DNA of 36,389 bases from an uncultured Lachnospiraceae bacterium (GTDB lineage: Bacteria > Bacillota > Clostridia > Lachnospirales > Lachnospiraceae). Made by a program: the position numbers and the translations under genes. How positions within the stretch are numbered: position 1 is the first letter of the stretch; the number at the start of each line of letters is the position of its first letter. Positions 7,801 to 16,220 of this stretch are shown here, one piece after another. The notes below the pieces were generated by a model. It searched no databases and was not told the DNA's origin. It worked only from the letters and a program-made list of their open reading frames with translations. The DNA lies in contig CAJTUC010000037.1 in the NCBI GenBank assembly GCA_910579395.1, forward strand, positions 1 through 36,389, given 5' to 3'.

Positions 7801-10800
7801 CCGCCCGCAATCACTGCAATTTTATCAGGATGCAGAGCCGCCTGACGCTCAAAAAGAACATTGGCCGTCACCTGCTCCACCGGATAGTCCGTCTCGTTAT
7901 ATCCGTCCAGTTCCCTGCGGGCTTCTCTGCTGACCATGGAAACTTCCTTTAAGAATTTCTGATTGCAAAATTCCTCCACTACAACGGCAAGCGCATCCAC
8001 CAGCCCCGCTATGGTACTTTCCTCGTACAGATCGCTGCGGTACTCCGCCTGATAACAGATTTCCTTTCCATTTACCGCCACATCCACAGACAGAGGCGCT
8101 TTCGCTGTATCCAGACGCAGTTCTTCCAGAACGGCCTTTTCTCCTGCAATCTCTTCAAACCGGAAATCATCTCCCTGAAACGCAAAGAGGATATCCGCCT
8201 TAATGCCATATGCCCTGCTGATTTCCGCGAAAGAATAGATATCCGCGTTCATACTGTTCAAGAGCTGTTCCCCTGTTTCCCTGAGATAATGGCCAATTTC
8301 CTGTTCCCCGTCAAGATTGCAGTATACAGGAAGCGTTTTCACAAGCATACTGATGACCGAAGATAGCCGGGAATCATTCCTTCCGTTATAAATCGTGGTA
8401 AAAACAGCCTCGTCCTTATATACATACCGCCCTGTCACGAATCCAAAGGCAGCGGTGAACAGGGTATTCATGGTAATCTGCTTTTCCGCACAGAAACCTC
8501 TGATGGCATCCATATCCACCTCAATATTCCTGCTGTACAATCCCACTGACGACTGCTTACCGGAAGGCTTCTGCATTGTCCCTGCATGGTCCTCCGATGC
8601 CGCTTCCCTCTTATCCCGCACAGGAAGGAAATCCGTATCACAGCCGGAAAAGACAGAATCATAATATTCCTTAGCGCGGCTGTATTCCTCTCCCTGCATA
8701 GCCTTCTGCTCCACAAGCGCAGCCTCGAAGCCGGAAAAGGTTTCCGCCGTAAGCTTCCCGCCGCCGTAAGCCGCGTTCATATCCCGGATAAAAATACCGC
8801 AGGATGTTCCGTCGCTGATGATATGGTGGAATTCCAGGAAAAGGTAATTCCCTTCCTCTGTCTCATACAGTTCTATGCAAAACAGCCTTCCATCCAGCAG
8901 CCGGTACGGACGCACCAATTCTTCTCTGCACAGGTGCTCTTTTATCTCCACTTCAAAAGGCGCATCGTCATTCCGCTTCTGCCAGATATCGCCCTTTTCA
9001 TCCATAAATAGAGTCGTTTTTATGTAAGGATGGGCGGCAACTGCCTCCTCTGCCGCTTTTTTCAGCCTGGACAGTTCCACCTTTTCATCCAGCCGGAACA
9101 GAAACGGAATATTGTAGATCGTGCTTCCCGGATTGGCAGCACACTCCACAAAAATGCCGTTCTGCGTCTGGGTCAGAGGGTAAGCATCCTGTATCGCAAA
9201 GATTTCCCTCTCTCCCCTTTCCAAAAGAAGCTTCTCTAACTTTTCCACCGTATTATATTCCTTTAAATCCTTATTCCGCACAACCACGCCTTCAAAGGCT
9301 GTGGAAAGCAGCGCATTCAGCCGCACCGCACCGATCGAGGTAAGCCCTGCCCTGTAAATATCCGTGGTCGCGCCGAATTCCCTGTGTCCGATTACCTCCG
9401 CCACACAGTCAAAAATCTTCTGCTGCATCGCCCCGACAGGCTCTGTCAGTTCTTCCTTCTCCCGCTGCGGCATGGGAAGAGCCTTTCTGTCCACCTTCTG
9501 GTTCTGGTTTAAAGGGATTTTTTCAATCTGCATGGTAACTGCAGGAACCATGTAAGGCGGCTTACTCTCCTCGATAAAAGCGTTCAGCGCCTCGATATCC
9601 ACCTGCTCCCCGGCGACTACATAGGCAGCGATATACTTTCCGCCGCCGGATTCATCAAAAGCAACAACCGTTGCATCCAAAATTCCCGGAAACTTTCGTA
9701 TGATCTCCTCCACCTCGGTAAGCTCAATGCGGAAGCCCCTGATCTTCACCTGACCGTCCCGGCGTCCGATAAACTGAATATTCCCGTCCGGCAGGAAACG
9801 CACGATATCCCCTGTGTGATATGCCCTGCGGTATCCTTCAGCATCAGAAAACGGATTTTCGGAATATGCCTCCGCCGTCTTTTCCGGCCGGTTCAGATAA
9901 CCTCTTGACACCTGATATCCTGTTATCCACAGCTCTCCCGGAACCCCTGCCGGAACCCTTCTCCCACAACTGTCCACCACATAAAGCTTCAAATTTGAGA
10001 GCGCCTTTCCGATCGGAACATCTTCCTCATAGCGGTCCAGACAGTAAGCAGTGGTTAAAATGGTACACTCCGTAGGCCCATAGACATTATAGTATTTTGT
10101 ATCCCCCGCAGGTGTAAAAGGAGTCAGTGCCTCCCCGCCCATGGACAGGTGCTTTAAGCTTCCGCACTGCACACTGGCAGCAAAAGCACGCCCGATCTGA
10201 GTGGTCATAAAGGCATGGGTCACTCCCTGTTTTACAAAATAATGGTTTAACTCATTTAAATCCAGACGAATGGACTGATCAATAATACATACCGATGCCC
10301 CGGCGGTGAGCGCCGGATAAATATCCATCATATGGGCATCAAATCCATAGCTGGCATAAGCCGCTACCCTGTTTCCCGGCTGCAGATCATAATATTCCCT
10401 ATACCACTGACAGAATGCCATCAGATTTCCATGTTCCAGCATACATCCTTTGGGCACGCCGGTGGAACCGGAAGTATACAGCAGAATAAACAGATCTTCC
10501 GGTGCCGGCGGGCAGGGAATACCGGCTGCGGCAGACTCCCCGTGAGTCCTTCCCGCTTCCGGCAGTCCCGGAATATCCTTCGTCAACAAAATCTTCCCCT
10601 GATATCCTTCTACCAGATACAAAAGTTCTTCTTCTGCGATAAGAAGCTGCGCGTCAGCATCCTGAATCATAAAGGAAAGCCGTTCCTTTGGATAAGTAGA
10701 ATCAAGAGGCTGGTATGCTGCTCCTGCCTTTAATATTCCAAGAGAGGCAAGAACCATATACTCACATCGGGGAATCAGCACTGACACCGTCTGTTCCCTG

Positions 10801-13800
10801 CCAATGCCCAGCCCTGCGATATATGCGGCAAGACGGTCTGTGATATCATCCGTCTGGGCATAAGTATAGATTCTGTCCAGATAAATAACAGCGGCGGCTT
10901 CCGGTGTATGCCCGGCCTGCTCCCGGAACAGGTCCACAACGGTCTTTGTCCTGTCAAAAGAAACTTCCGGCCCATGAAAACTGTCCAGTAACTGGATATC
11001 AGACTCCGAAACAAGAGAAATCTGATTCAGGCTCCGGCAGGAGAGCATTCCCCGCAGTACCTGTGCCAGCATCCTTGATAATCCTTTCGCCGTCTCTTCC
11101 CTGTATAAGTCTCTGCGGTAGTCCAAAGAAATTTCATAGCCGCCCTGTCCCTTCATCACCATCACGGAAATATCCGCCTGCACCTGTCCGGTTGAAAGGG
11201 GCTGCGCCGGATATCTTTTTCCGTTAAATGACAGTCCTTTCAGCATTTCTCCCTGATAGACAAACAGAATGTCCGAAGCAATCCCGTAATCCCTTGCCAG
11301 TTCTGCAAAGGAAATTACATCATGCTCCATGGTTTCATAAAAGTCCCTCTGGAATTCCTGTAAAAACACCTCCACCGGTAAATCTTCTTCAAAGGACTGG
11401 CATATGGGAAGCGTCCGCACGAACATTCCCACAGATTCCGCAAGGCCCGGACGATGCCTTCCGTTGTTGACCGTACAGAACAGACTCCTGTTCTCACCCG
11501 TATACTTTCCAAGAGCATAGGCAAAGGCTCCCAGAAACAGCGTATTTTCCGAAATTCCTCTCTGCCTCGTAAACTGCTCCACTTCCATGACGGAAAGCGC
11601 TTCTCCAAGGGACATCCGCACACTGCCGCTCCTGGTGCCGGCTGACTTCATTCTGTAATCTTTCAGCAAAACTTCTCCCGTTTCTCCGTCACCCAGTTTC
11701 TCCTTAAAATATTCCCTGGCCGCCTGATATTCCGGCGTGCCCTTCACCGTCTCTTCATAAACGGCCACATCCATCAGAGATATTTCCTCCGGCTTTGGTT
11801 CCTCACCTTTATAAAGAAGAGATATCTCTTCCAGAAATACATTTACCGAAGTACCGTCGAAAATCAGGTGGTGTACGTCAAAGAAAAAATAAATGCGGTT
11901 TTTTTCACTTCCGTCAGCCATGCGGTATAAAGCCATGCGGTATAAAGGTTCTTCCCCTATCGCGAAAGGACGTACAAAGTCTTTTTCTGCTCCTTTCATG
12001 TCCCTGGCCGTACATTCCCGCACATTTACGTTCAGAAATTCCGGACACAGTTCCATAAGGGGCATTCCCTCTTTCTGCATGATCTTCACGCCAAAAGTCG
12101 GATGCATGGCAACCGCTGCCTTTACCGCCTCCCGGAACCTGACCATGTCAATGTGCTCCGGCAGTTCACAACTCATTGGAATATTATACATGGTTCCTTC
12201 CGGGTCATTGATGCACTCCAGATAGACTCCCATCTGAGAATCAGTAAGAGGCCATTCTTTCCGCTCTCCTGCATATTCCCTCAGATTGTCCAATGCCCCG
12301 GTACGCTCTCCGGAGTCTATCGTCTCCATTTTCTCCTGCAAAAGGAGCGCAATTTTCTCCGGTGTCCTGCCCTGTAACACCATTCCCGGCGTCAGAAGAA
12401 AATCCGCAAGACATTCCACCAGCTTTAATACATTGATAGAATCCCCGCCCAATTGGAAAAAGTCGTCTCCGATTCCAGTTTTCCCGCAATGCAGGATTTC
12501 CGCAAAGGCTTCACATATGCGCCGCTGCATTTCATTCTCCGGCTCCCTGTACGCGCCTTTGTACTCCGAAATTCCCGGCGGCAGCAACGCCGTTCTGTCC
12601 AGCTTTCCGTTTACATTTTTCGGTAATTCCTCCATTCTTTTAAAGAAACGGGGAATCATATAATCCGGCAGTGCCTCTTTCAGGCAGGCTCGGATATCCT
12701 CCGGCACGATTTCCTCTCCTGCCACATAAAATCCGCACAGGTAATTCTGCCCGTTCTCATCTTCAAAAGCCTTCACTGCCGCATTTTTCACGCCCGGCGC
12801 CGCCGCCATGCGTATTTCAATTTCTCCCGTTTCCACACGCTGTCCGTTAATCTTTACCATCCAGTCGCGGCGGTTTACATAAACATAATTCCCGTCCGGC
12901 AGTTTCCGCCCCATATCTCCTGTATGCAGCAGAATCCTTCCGTCCTCCTGACGCTGGAATATCCGGGCGCTCTGCTCTTCCATGTTTAGATAACATTCGC
13001 CAAGAACGCCGAGAACACAGATTTCCCCTTCCTCACCGTCAGGGACTTCTCTTCCCTGCTCATCTAACAGGAACATCTCCACACCCTGCACAGGCTTTCC
13101 GATGGGTGTATTTTCTACAGGCTCTTCTACCTGAAAGGCTGATATCAGAAGCGCTGACTCACTGCAGCCGTAAAAATTATACAGCACATAGCCGTCACCG
13201 CTCAGCATGGATACCCTCTCGCTTCCGGTAACTACCGTTTTCAGCGCCTTTCCCTGATTCTTAAAATAGCGCAGCATCTGGGGACTGATAAACCCGCAGG
13301 TAATTTCCTTTTGTTCATAATATGCCTCCAGCATGCGCACATCTCGGCGAACCTCCTCGGAAAGCATATGGGTACAGCCGCCGCTGCTCAAAACGGCATA
13401 ATATTCCATCAACGATACTACAAAGGACAACGGCGCTGCCGCCGCCAGCCGTTCCTCTTTCCCAAAACCAAGCGTCGAAGCGACCCTCTTTACTCCTTCA
13501 TAAAGACTCTCATGGCTGTGGACGATTCCCTTGGGCCGTCCGGTGGACCCCGACGTATAAATGATCATGGCCCTGTCTTTGTCCGCCGCTGTATATTTTC
13601 CGGCCGGCTCATACTGTCCGATATCCTCCATCCATCCGGCATCAATCGTGCACACAGCCCCGCAGTCTTCCCGGATATAGTCAATCCGCTCCGACGGATA
13701 TTCCGGAAGCAGCGGCACATAAGCTCCTCCGGCCATCATGATTCCGATTTCCGCCGCCACATACTCCATCCGCCTGTCCATACACACCAAAACTGTCCGT

Positions 13801-13958
13801 CCGGCTGCCTCTCCCGCCTCTAAAAGTTTCGCCGCAACCCGGCTGCTCCAGTCGGCAAGTTCCTGGTATGTAGTGCTTCTCGCACCGCCAAAATCAACAA
13901 TTGCCACATTATCCGGCTGCTCGTCCACAATCTTTTTAAACCTATCCAGAAAATTCAT
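4830..13958 (-). CDS. Three-module nonribosomal peptide synthetase with terminal reductase (A-T-C-A-T-C-A-T-R)
   Basis: Numbering is from ATG 13973. A1 spans about 8-465 (TSGSTGRPKG 140-149), T1 has LGGDS with Ser512, C1 has HHLIFDG (701-707), A2 spans about 1010-1500, T2 has GLTS with Ser1546, C2 has HHIISDG (1716-1722), A3 spans about 2035-2525, T3 has GGTS with Ser2574, and the thioester reductase starts near 2675 with GATGFLG (2686-2692) and the YxxxK pair Tyr2843/Lys2847. There is no epimerase, cyclisation or thioesterase domain. Substrates are joined in order and released reductively, probably as an aldehyde. A2 (Asp1212) and A3 (Asp2237) keep the amino-group Asp; A1 has Val185. A hydrophilic low-complexity linker (about 2613-2672) precedes the reductase. 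I prefer ATG 13958 (sixth residue) because GGAGG sits 8 bases upstream. Related gut-Clostridia NRPSs with reductase ends are known to make peptide aldehydes and pyrazinones. Confidence 0.97.
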   Translation of the reverse strand: MNFLDRFKKIVDEQPDNVAIVDFGGARSTTYQELADWSSRVAAKLLEAGEAAGRTVLVCMDRRMEYVAAEIGIMMAGGAYVPLLPEYPSERIDYIREDCGAVCTIDAGWMEDIGQYEPAGKYTAADKDRAMIIYTSGSTGRPKGIVHSHESLYEGVKRVASTLGFGKEERLAAAAPLSFVVSLMEYYAVLSSGGCTHMLSEEVRRDVRMLEAYYEQKEITCGFISPQMLRYFKNQGKALKTVVTGSERVSMLSGDGYVLYNFYGCSESALLISAFQVEEPVENTPIGKPVQGVEMFLLDEQGREVPDGEEGEICVLGVLGECYLNMEEQSARIFQRQEDGRILLHTGDMGRKLPDGNYVYVNRRDWMVKINGQRVETGEIEIRMAAAPGVKNAAVKAFEDENGQNYLCGFYVAGEEIVPEDIRACLKEALPDYMIPRFFKRMEELPKNVNGKLDRTALLPPGISEYKGAYREPENEMQRRICEAFAEILHCGKTGIGDDFFQLGGDSINVLKLVECLADFLLTPGMVLQGRTPEKIALLLQEKMETIDSGERTGALDNLREYAGERKEWPLTDSQMGVYLECINDPEGTMYNIPMSCELPEHIDMVRFREAVKAAVAMHPTFGVKIMQKEGMPLMELCPEFLNVNVRECTARDMKGAEKDFVRPFAIGEEPLYRMALYRMADGSEKNRIYFFFDVHHLIFDGTSVNVFLEEISLLYKGEEPKPEEISLMDVAVYEETVKGTPEYQAAREYFKEKLGDGETGEVLLKDYRMKSAGTRSGSVRMSLGEALSVMEVEQFTRQRGISENTLFLGAFAYALGKYTGENRSLFCTVNNGRHRPGLAESVGMFVRTLPICQSFEEDLPVEVFLQEFQRDFYETMEHDVISFAELARDYGIASDILFVYQGEMLKGLSFNGKRYPAQPLSTGQVQADISVMVMKGQGGYEISLDYRRDLYREETAKGLSRMLAQVLRGMLSCRSLNQISLVSESDIQLLDSFHGPEVSFDRTKTVVDLFREQAGHTPEAAAVIYLDRIYTYAQTDDITDRLAAYIAGLGIGREQTVSVLIPRCEYMVLASLGILKAGAAYQPLDSTYPKERLSFMIQDADAQLLIAEEELLYLVEGYQGKILLTKDIPGLPEAGRTHGESAAAGIPCPPAPEDLFILLYTSGSTGVPKGCMLEHGNLMAFCQWYREYYDLQPGNRVAAYASYGFDAHMMDIYPALTAGASVCIIDQSIRLDLNELNHYFVKQGVTHAFMTTQIGRAFAASVQCGSLKHLSMGGEALTPFTPAGDTKYYNVYGPTECTILTTAYCLDRYEEDVPIGKALSNLKLYVVDSCGRRVPAGVPGELWITGYQVSRGYLNRPEKTAEAYSENPFSDAEGYRRAYHTGDIVRFLPDGNIQFIGRRDGQVKIRGFRIELTEVEEIIRKFPGILDATVVAFDESGGGKYIAAYVVAGEQVDIEALNAFIEESKPPYMVPAVTMQIEKIPLNQNQKVDRKALPMPQREKEELTEPVGAMQQKIFDCVAEVIGHREFGATTDIYRAGLTSIGAVRLNALLSTAFEGVVVRNKDLKEYNTVEKLEKLLLERGEREIFAIQDAYPLTQTQNGIFVECAANPGSTIYNIPFLFRLDEKVELSRLKKAAEEAVAAHPYIKTTLFMDEKGDIWQKRNDDAPFEVEIKEHLCREELVRPYRLLDGRLFCIELYETEEGNYLFLEFHHIISDGTSCGIFIRDMNAAYGGGKLTAETFSGFEAALVEQKAMQGEEYSRAKEYYDSVFSGCDTDFLPVRDKREAASEDHAGTMQKPSGKQSSVGLYSRNIEVDMDAIRGFCAEKQITMNTLFTAAFGFVTGRYVYKDEAVFTTIYNGRNDSRLSSVISMLVKTLPVYCNLDGEQEIGHYLRETGEQLLNSMNADIYSFAEISRAYGIKADILFAFQGDDFRFEEIAGEKAVLEELRLDTAKAPLSVDVAVNGKEICYQAEYRSDLYEESTIAGLVDALAVVVEEFCNQKFLKEVSMVSREARRELDGYNETDYPVEQVTANVLFERQAALHPDKIAVIAGGETRTFRELNENANRIANYLLDIGLKTDGMVGVMMPRTADVYAVRQGIMKAGGAFVPIDPEYPDERISYILEDSGAAYVIMPKELISQRSRLVDRLTAKALSLEELLAEGGDIRNPRVNIRPENLCYCIYTSGSTGKPKGVMIEHHNLVNYVDDNPFNVEAQSYVHNAAVSLAFAAITFDVSILEECIPLYHGITVCMATEEEIHNPLALSELILAHGVNMMTCTPSFLTNIIDMPEMREALSQIKVFNVGAEAFPDALYGKIMALGTTPCVFNGYGPTETTIGCAFEQVTGEKITIGKPMANTKMMIIDKYRNLLPAGAPGELLIIGNGVGRGYVGKPEMTADKFIAFEGRRAYRSGDLARWNHHGKVEFMGRMDNQVKLRGLRVELDEIENVMNRYPAVKSSVVLVKEKDGDQFLCGYFVAERQVDYQNLTCFMQKYLTPYMVPGVLMQLPELPLTNNGKVDKRALPEPDYTLEKKNYVEPRTELQRRLCEIFAMALGVDKIGIEDDFFENGGTSLSASKVAMKCMSAGIGVSYADLFEYKTPLALERYLTGDSSQNGQEHQDERREEDGQTGGQDVQGRNARRDTGEGIPAGEPESDSPGRILARNTAEHVDEITPSDIGNVLLTGATGFLGAHILKTMIETTDNTIYCLLRQGNAPSLEKRLKSMLVYYFSNPYEELFGNRIVVIEGDITDADKMEALKQYDFDRVINCAACVKHFSADDTLERVNYQGVLHLIRLCSETGRELIQISTVSVAGENVGQKFPAEKKIHENELDFGQCINNKYIDTKFRAEKAVLEAVGEGMRGRVIRVGNLMSRVSDGEFQINSVTNGFMRTLRGYVALGKFPVSLLDTPAEFSPIDSTAEAIVKIAGARGDFSVFHAYSSYVIQMADVVEQMNSLGIAIETVSDEEFEASLQKALEDERKNELISGLIAYLPGAQETGGAYIDADNGFTTKILYRLGFKWPMPDKDYLRNALKALETLGFFDGKI

Positions 13959-13973
13959 CCTTGTCTCCTCCAT

Positions 13974-14195
13974 CCGCTAAAATTCCGCCCGCATAGCATA
14001 TATATGCTGTCAATTTTGAATCTGACTCTTGCGACTCCTGCTAAACTAATAAACAGTTTACCAAAAAACATCCTTATTTTTTCTGTTTGAGAATACATCG
14101 CATTTTTTTCAGTATCATTTGCAGTTTGTTTCTTCAGGAAGGTTCGGCGCGGGTCGGATGCGCTCGAATGTGGTCGTTTTTTGCTTTTTGCCCAC
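13974..14195 (-). promoter_or_regulatory. NRPS promoter/leader region with palindrome
   Basis: This gap lies between the histidine-kinase terminator and the NRPS, so it must hold the NRPS promoter if that terminator works. On the minus strand a perfect -35-like TTGACA lies at 14008-14013, directly followed by a perfect 14-bp palindrome AGCATATATATGCT (13995-14008). A convincing -10 at 17 bases is missing, so the palindrome may be an operator and the promoter may need an activator. A weaker imperfect palindrome TAAACT...AGTTTA lies at about 14042-14060. The open frame across this region is not convincing as a gene. Confidence 0.4.
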
Positions 14196-14231
14196 AAAAA
14201 AAGACTATTCAAACTTGAATATTGAATAGTC
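14196..14231 (-). terminator. Intrinsic terminator after the histidine kinase gene
   Basis: On the minus strand GACTATTCAA and TTGAATAGTC (14222-14231 and 14203-14212) form a perfect 10-bp stem with a 9-base loop, followed by seven U's (14196-14202). It lies about 60 bases after the kinase stop and separates that operon from the NRPS. Confidence 0.9.
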
Positions 14232-14292
14232 CAAAGATGAATCCCAGTAATTCCGGCGCGGCTATGCGCTGCCTCGGCTTCCAGTCTCCCCG

Positions 14293-15465
14293 TCATAACG
14301 AAAATACGAACGCTTTCACCATACCGTCAGAACATTGACGCTCCAGACGCAGTTCTCCGCCGTGCATTTCTATAATCTTAGAAGAAATGCTGAGACCCAG
14401 CCCGCTGCCGCCGCTCGTGCTCCTCGTCCTGTCGCCTCTGGAAAAGGGTTCGAAAATATGCTCCGCCAGTTCGTCCTCTATGGGCGTTCCGTTATCCGCT
14501 ATGCAGAGCTGATAGTCCTCATGCAGACTGACACGGACTTTCGTTCCTTTTTCATTATATCTGACTGCATTGGTCAATACATTTGTGATCGCCCGTCCGA
14601 ACTGCACTTTATCCATCTCATAGGGAAATACCTGCTCCGGTATATCGATTTCCAGTTCGATATCATTTTCCTCAAAATCTGAATAGAGCAGCGCAATATT
14701 TTCCCGCAGCAATTCTCCCAGATCTGCTTTTTCCTTATGCAGTGAAAATCCGTCGCTGTCCATCTTCACATATTCGAACAGCAGCGTGATCAGATCGTCC
14801 ATCCGCAGCGATTTCGCGTAAATGGCGTGCAGATATTCTTTCCTTTTTTCCTCCTCCGATACCATATCATCGACAAGCGCTCTCGCATAACCGCATACCG
14901 TCGTGAGCGGCGTTTTGATATCATGGGCAATGTCGGACAGCAGAAGATTCCTCTGTCTGTCATATGCTTCCTTACGTTCTTTCTCCTCTGCAAGCAGTTC
15001 TTTCATCTTGCCCGATACCGCCCGGTAATACCAGTAAGCCGAAATGAGATATGGGAGAAGTGTGACCGCCAGCAGAAACAGAAAAATAAAAATAACGGCG
15101 ACCTGATACAGCTGAATCAGCCTCGAATCCGTCACCCCTTCCAGTATCGGAGCGGTGATACCGACGCGCAGCCCGTTTTCCATATTTTTACCAATGGATG
15201 TCTGCACCCACACAGCCATCCTGTCCGGAAGAAGCGCCGTCGCAGAAAGCAGTATCATCTGCAGCATGAGCAATATGATGCTCCCGTCTCTGGTCGTTAC
15301 GGAAAATTGAATGTGCATCGTTTCCACCAGAAAAGGCGCCACGACAAGCCGATAGCCCATGCTCAGCAGTTCTTCGCTGACATAAATAAACAGCATGATC
15401 AGTAAAAAACGCTGTAACAGAAACCATTTCAAAGATTTCGTGCCCGTCCGGGCGTTTTTCGTATC
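14293..15465 (-). CDS. Two-component sensor histidine kinase
   Basis: A membrane-bound HisKA/HATPase kinase. The first membrane helix follows SLKWFLLQRF near the N-terminus, an extracytoplasmic segment of about 80-90 residues follows, then a second helix (VAVIFIFLFLLAVTLLPYLI). The phospho-acceptor is His181 in SDIAHDIKTPLT, the N-box is TNVLTNAVRYN, the G1 box IADNGTPI and the G2 loop SGGSGLGLSIS. It should autophosphorylate and pass phosphate to Asp58 of the adjacent regulator. The open frame extends to a TTG at 15519 that overlaps the regulator stop, but ATG 15465 has GGAGG at 6 bases and gives a normal cytoplasmic N-terminus (MDTKNARTG). It is followed by a strong terminator. The signal is unknown. 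Confidence 0.93.
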   Translation of the reverse strand, partial: DTKNARTGTKSLKWFLLQRFLLIMLFIYVSEELLSMGYRLVVAPFLVETMHIQFSVTTRDGSIILLMLQMILLSATALLPDRMAVWVQTSIGKNMENGLRVGITAPILEGVTDSRLIQLYQVAVIFIFLFLLAVTLLPYLISAYWYYRAVSGKMKELLAEEKERKEAYDRQRNLLLSDIAHDIKTPLTTVCGYARALVDDMVSEEEKRKEYLHAIYAKSLRMDDLITLLFEYVKMDSDGFSLHKEKADLGELLRENIALLYSDFEENDIELEIDIPEQVFPYEMDKVQFGRAITNVLTNAVRYNEKGTKVRVSLHEDYQLCIADNGTPIEDELAEHIFEPFSRGDRTRSTSGGSGLGLSISSKIIEMHGGELRLERQCSDGMVKAFVFSL

Positions 15466-15515
15466 CATAAATGACCTCCATGCAAAACGGCTTTCAGCCA
15501 TGCCGACGCCAATAA

Positions 15516-16220
15516 TCAATCTATGGAGAGCCGGTATCCGAGCCCGCGGATTGTCTTGATATAGGCGTTTCCGTCCTCGCTGAGTTTTGCGCGCAGCTTG
15601 CTGATACAGACCATAATGTTATTGTCAGAGACCAGATATTCGTCGCCCCAGCCTTCCTCGAACAACTGCTGCTTGGTAAACACTTTTCCCGGATTCTCCA
15701 TAAAAAGTTTCATCAACCTGTATTCGACGGAAGTGAGCTCAATGACCCGCTCCCCCTGCCGCAGAATGCAGGACTGTAAATCCAGTTCCAAATCCCGTAC
15801 CTTCAGCGCTTCTACCTGTTTCTTCCTGCCGGAACCGAGAGCATAAAATCTTCTGATATTGGAGTTGACTCTGGCAACAGCCTCGAGCGGCTGAAACGGT
15901 TTCGTGATATAATCATCCGCCCCCAGGTCAAGTCCCAGAATCTTATCCGCATCCCCGCTTTTGGCCGACAGCATGATGATCGGAATATTACTGTTCTCCC
16001 GGATATTGCGAAGCACCCTGTAGCCGTCGATGCCCGGCATCATAATGTCCAGAATCACAAGGTCGATGTCTTCTTTCTGCAAAGAAGCCTCCTGCAGAGC
16101 AGACAGCGCCTGCGCGCCGTCTGCCGCCTCAACGACCTCATAGCCGTCTTTTTCCAGATACAGGTGCAGTAAATCCCTGATTTCCGCTTCGTCGTCCGCG
16201 ACCAGAATTTTATAACTCAT
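15516..16220 (-). CDS. OmpR/PhoB-family response regulator
   Basis: The 234-residue protein has a receiver domain with the acidic pair at DDE (9-11), the phosphorylation site Asp58 in LVILDIMMPG, the Thr/Ser of MLSAKSG and the Lys of ITKPF. The C-terminus is a winged-helix DNA-binding domain (ELTSVEYRLMKLF... and the final IKTIRGLGYRL). It is the partner of the downstream kinase. Its ATG overlaps the last 11 bases of the DUF975 gene, so the three genes form one transcript. Direct repeats of TTAAGGTTA before the DUF975 gene are candidate binding sites for this regulator, which would make the operon self-regulated (inference). Confidence 0.96.
   Translation of the reverse strand: MSYKILVADDEAEIRDLLHLYLEKDGYEVVEAADGAQALSALQEASLQKEDIDLVILDIMMPGIDGYRVLRNIRENSNIPIIMLSAKSGDADKILGLDLGADDYITKPFQPLEAVARVNSNIRRFYALGSGRKKQVEALKVRDLELDLQSCILRQGERVIELTSVEYRLMKLFMENPGKVFTKQQLFEEGWGDEYLVSDNNIMVCISKLRAKLSEDGNAYIKTIRGLGYRLSID

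Noticed and set aside
5052..8000. Several plus-strand frames of 120-270 codons opposite the NRPS
   Set aside because: Antisense shadows of a clearly coding strand with intact NRPS motifs.
13955..14296. 113-codon minus-strand frame between kinase and NRPS
   Set aside because: It crosses the intrinsic terminator and the NRPS promoter region, has atypical composition and overlaps both neighbouring genes; no family features.
14293..16220. Two-component system as regulator of the NRPS cluster
   Set aside because: It is separated by a strong terminator and forms its own operon with DUF975; no shared repeat was seen at the NRPS promoter.
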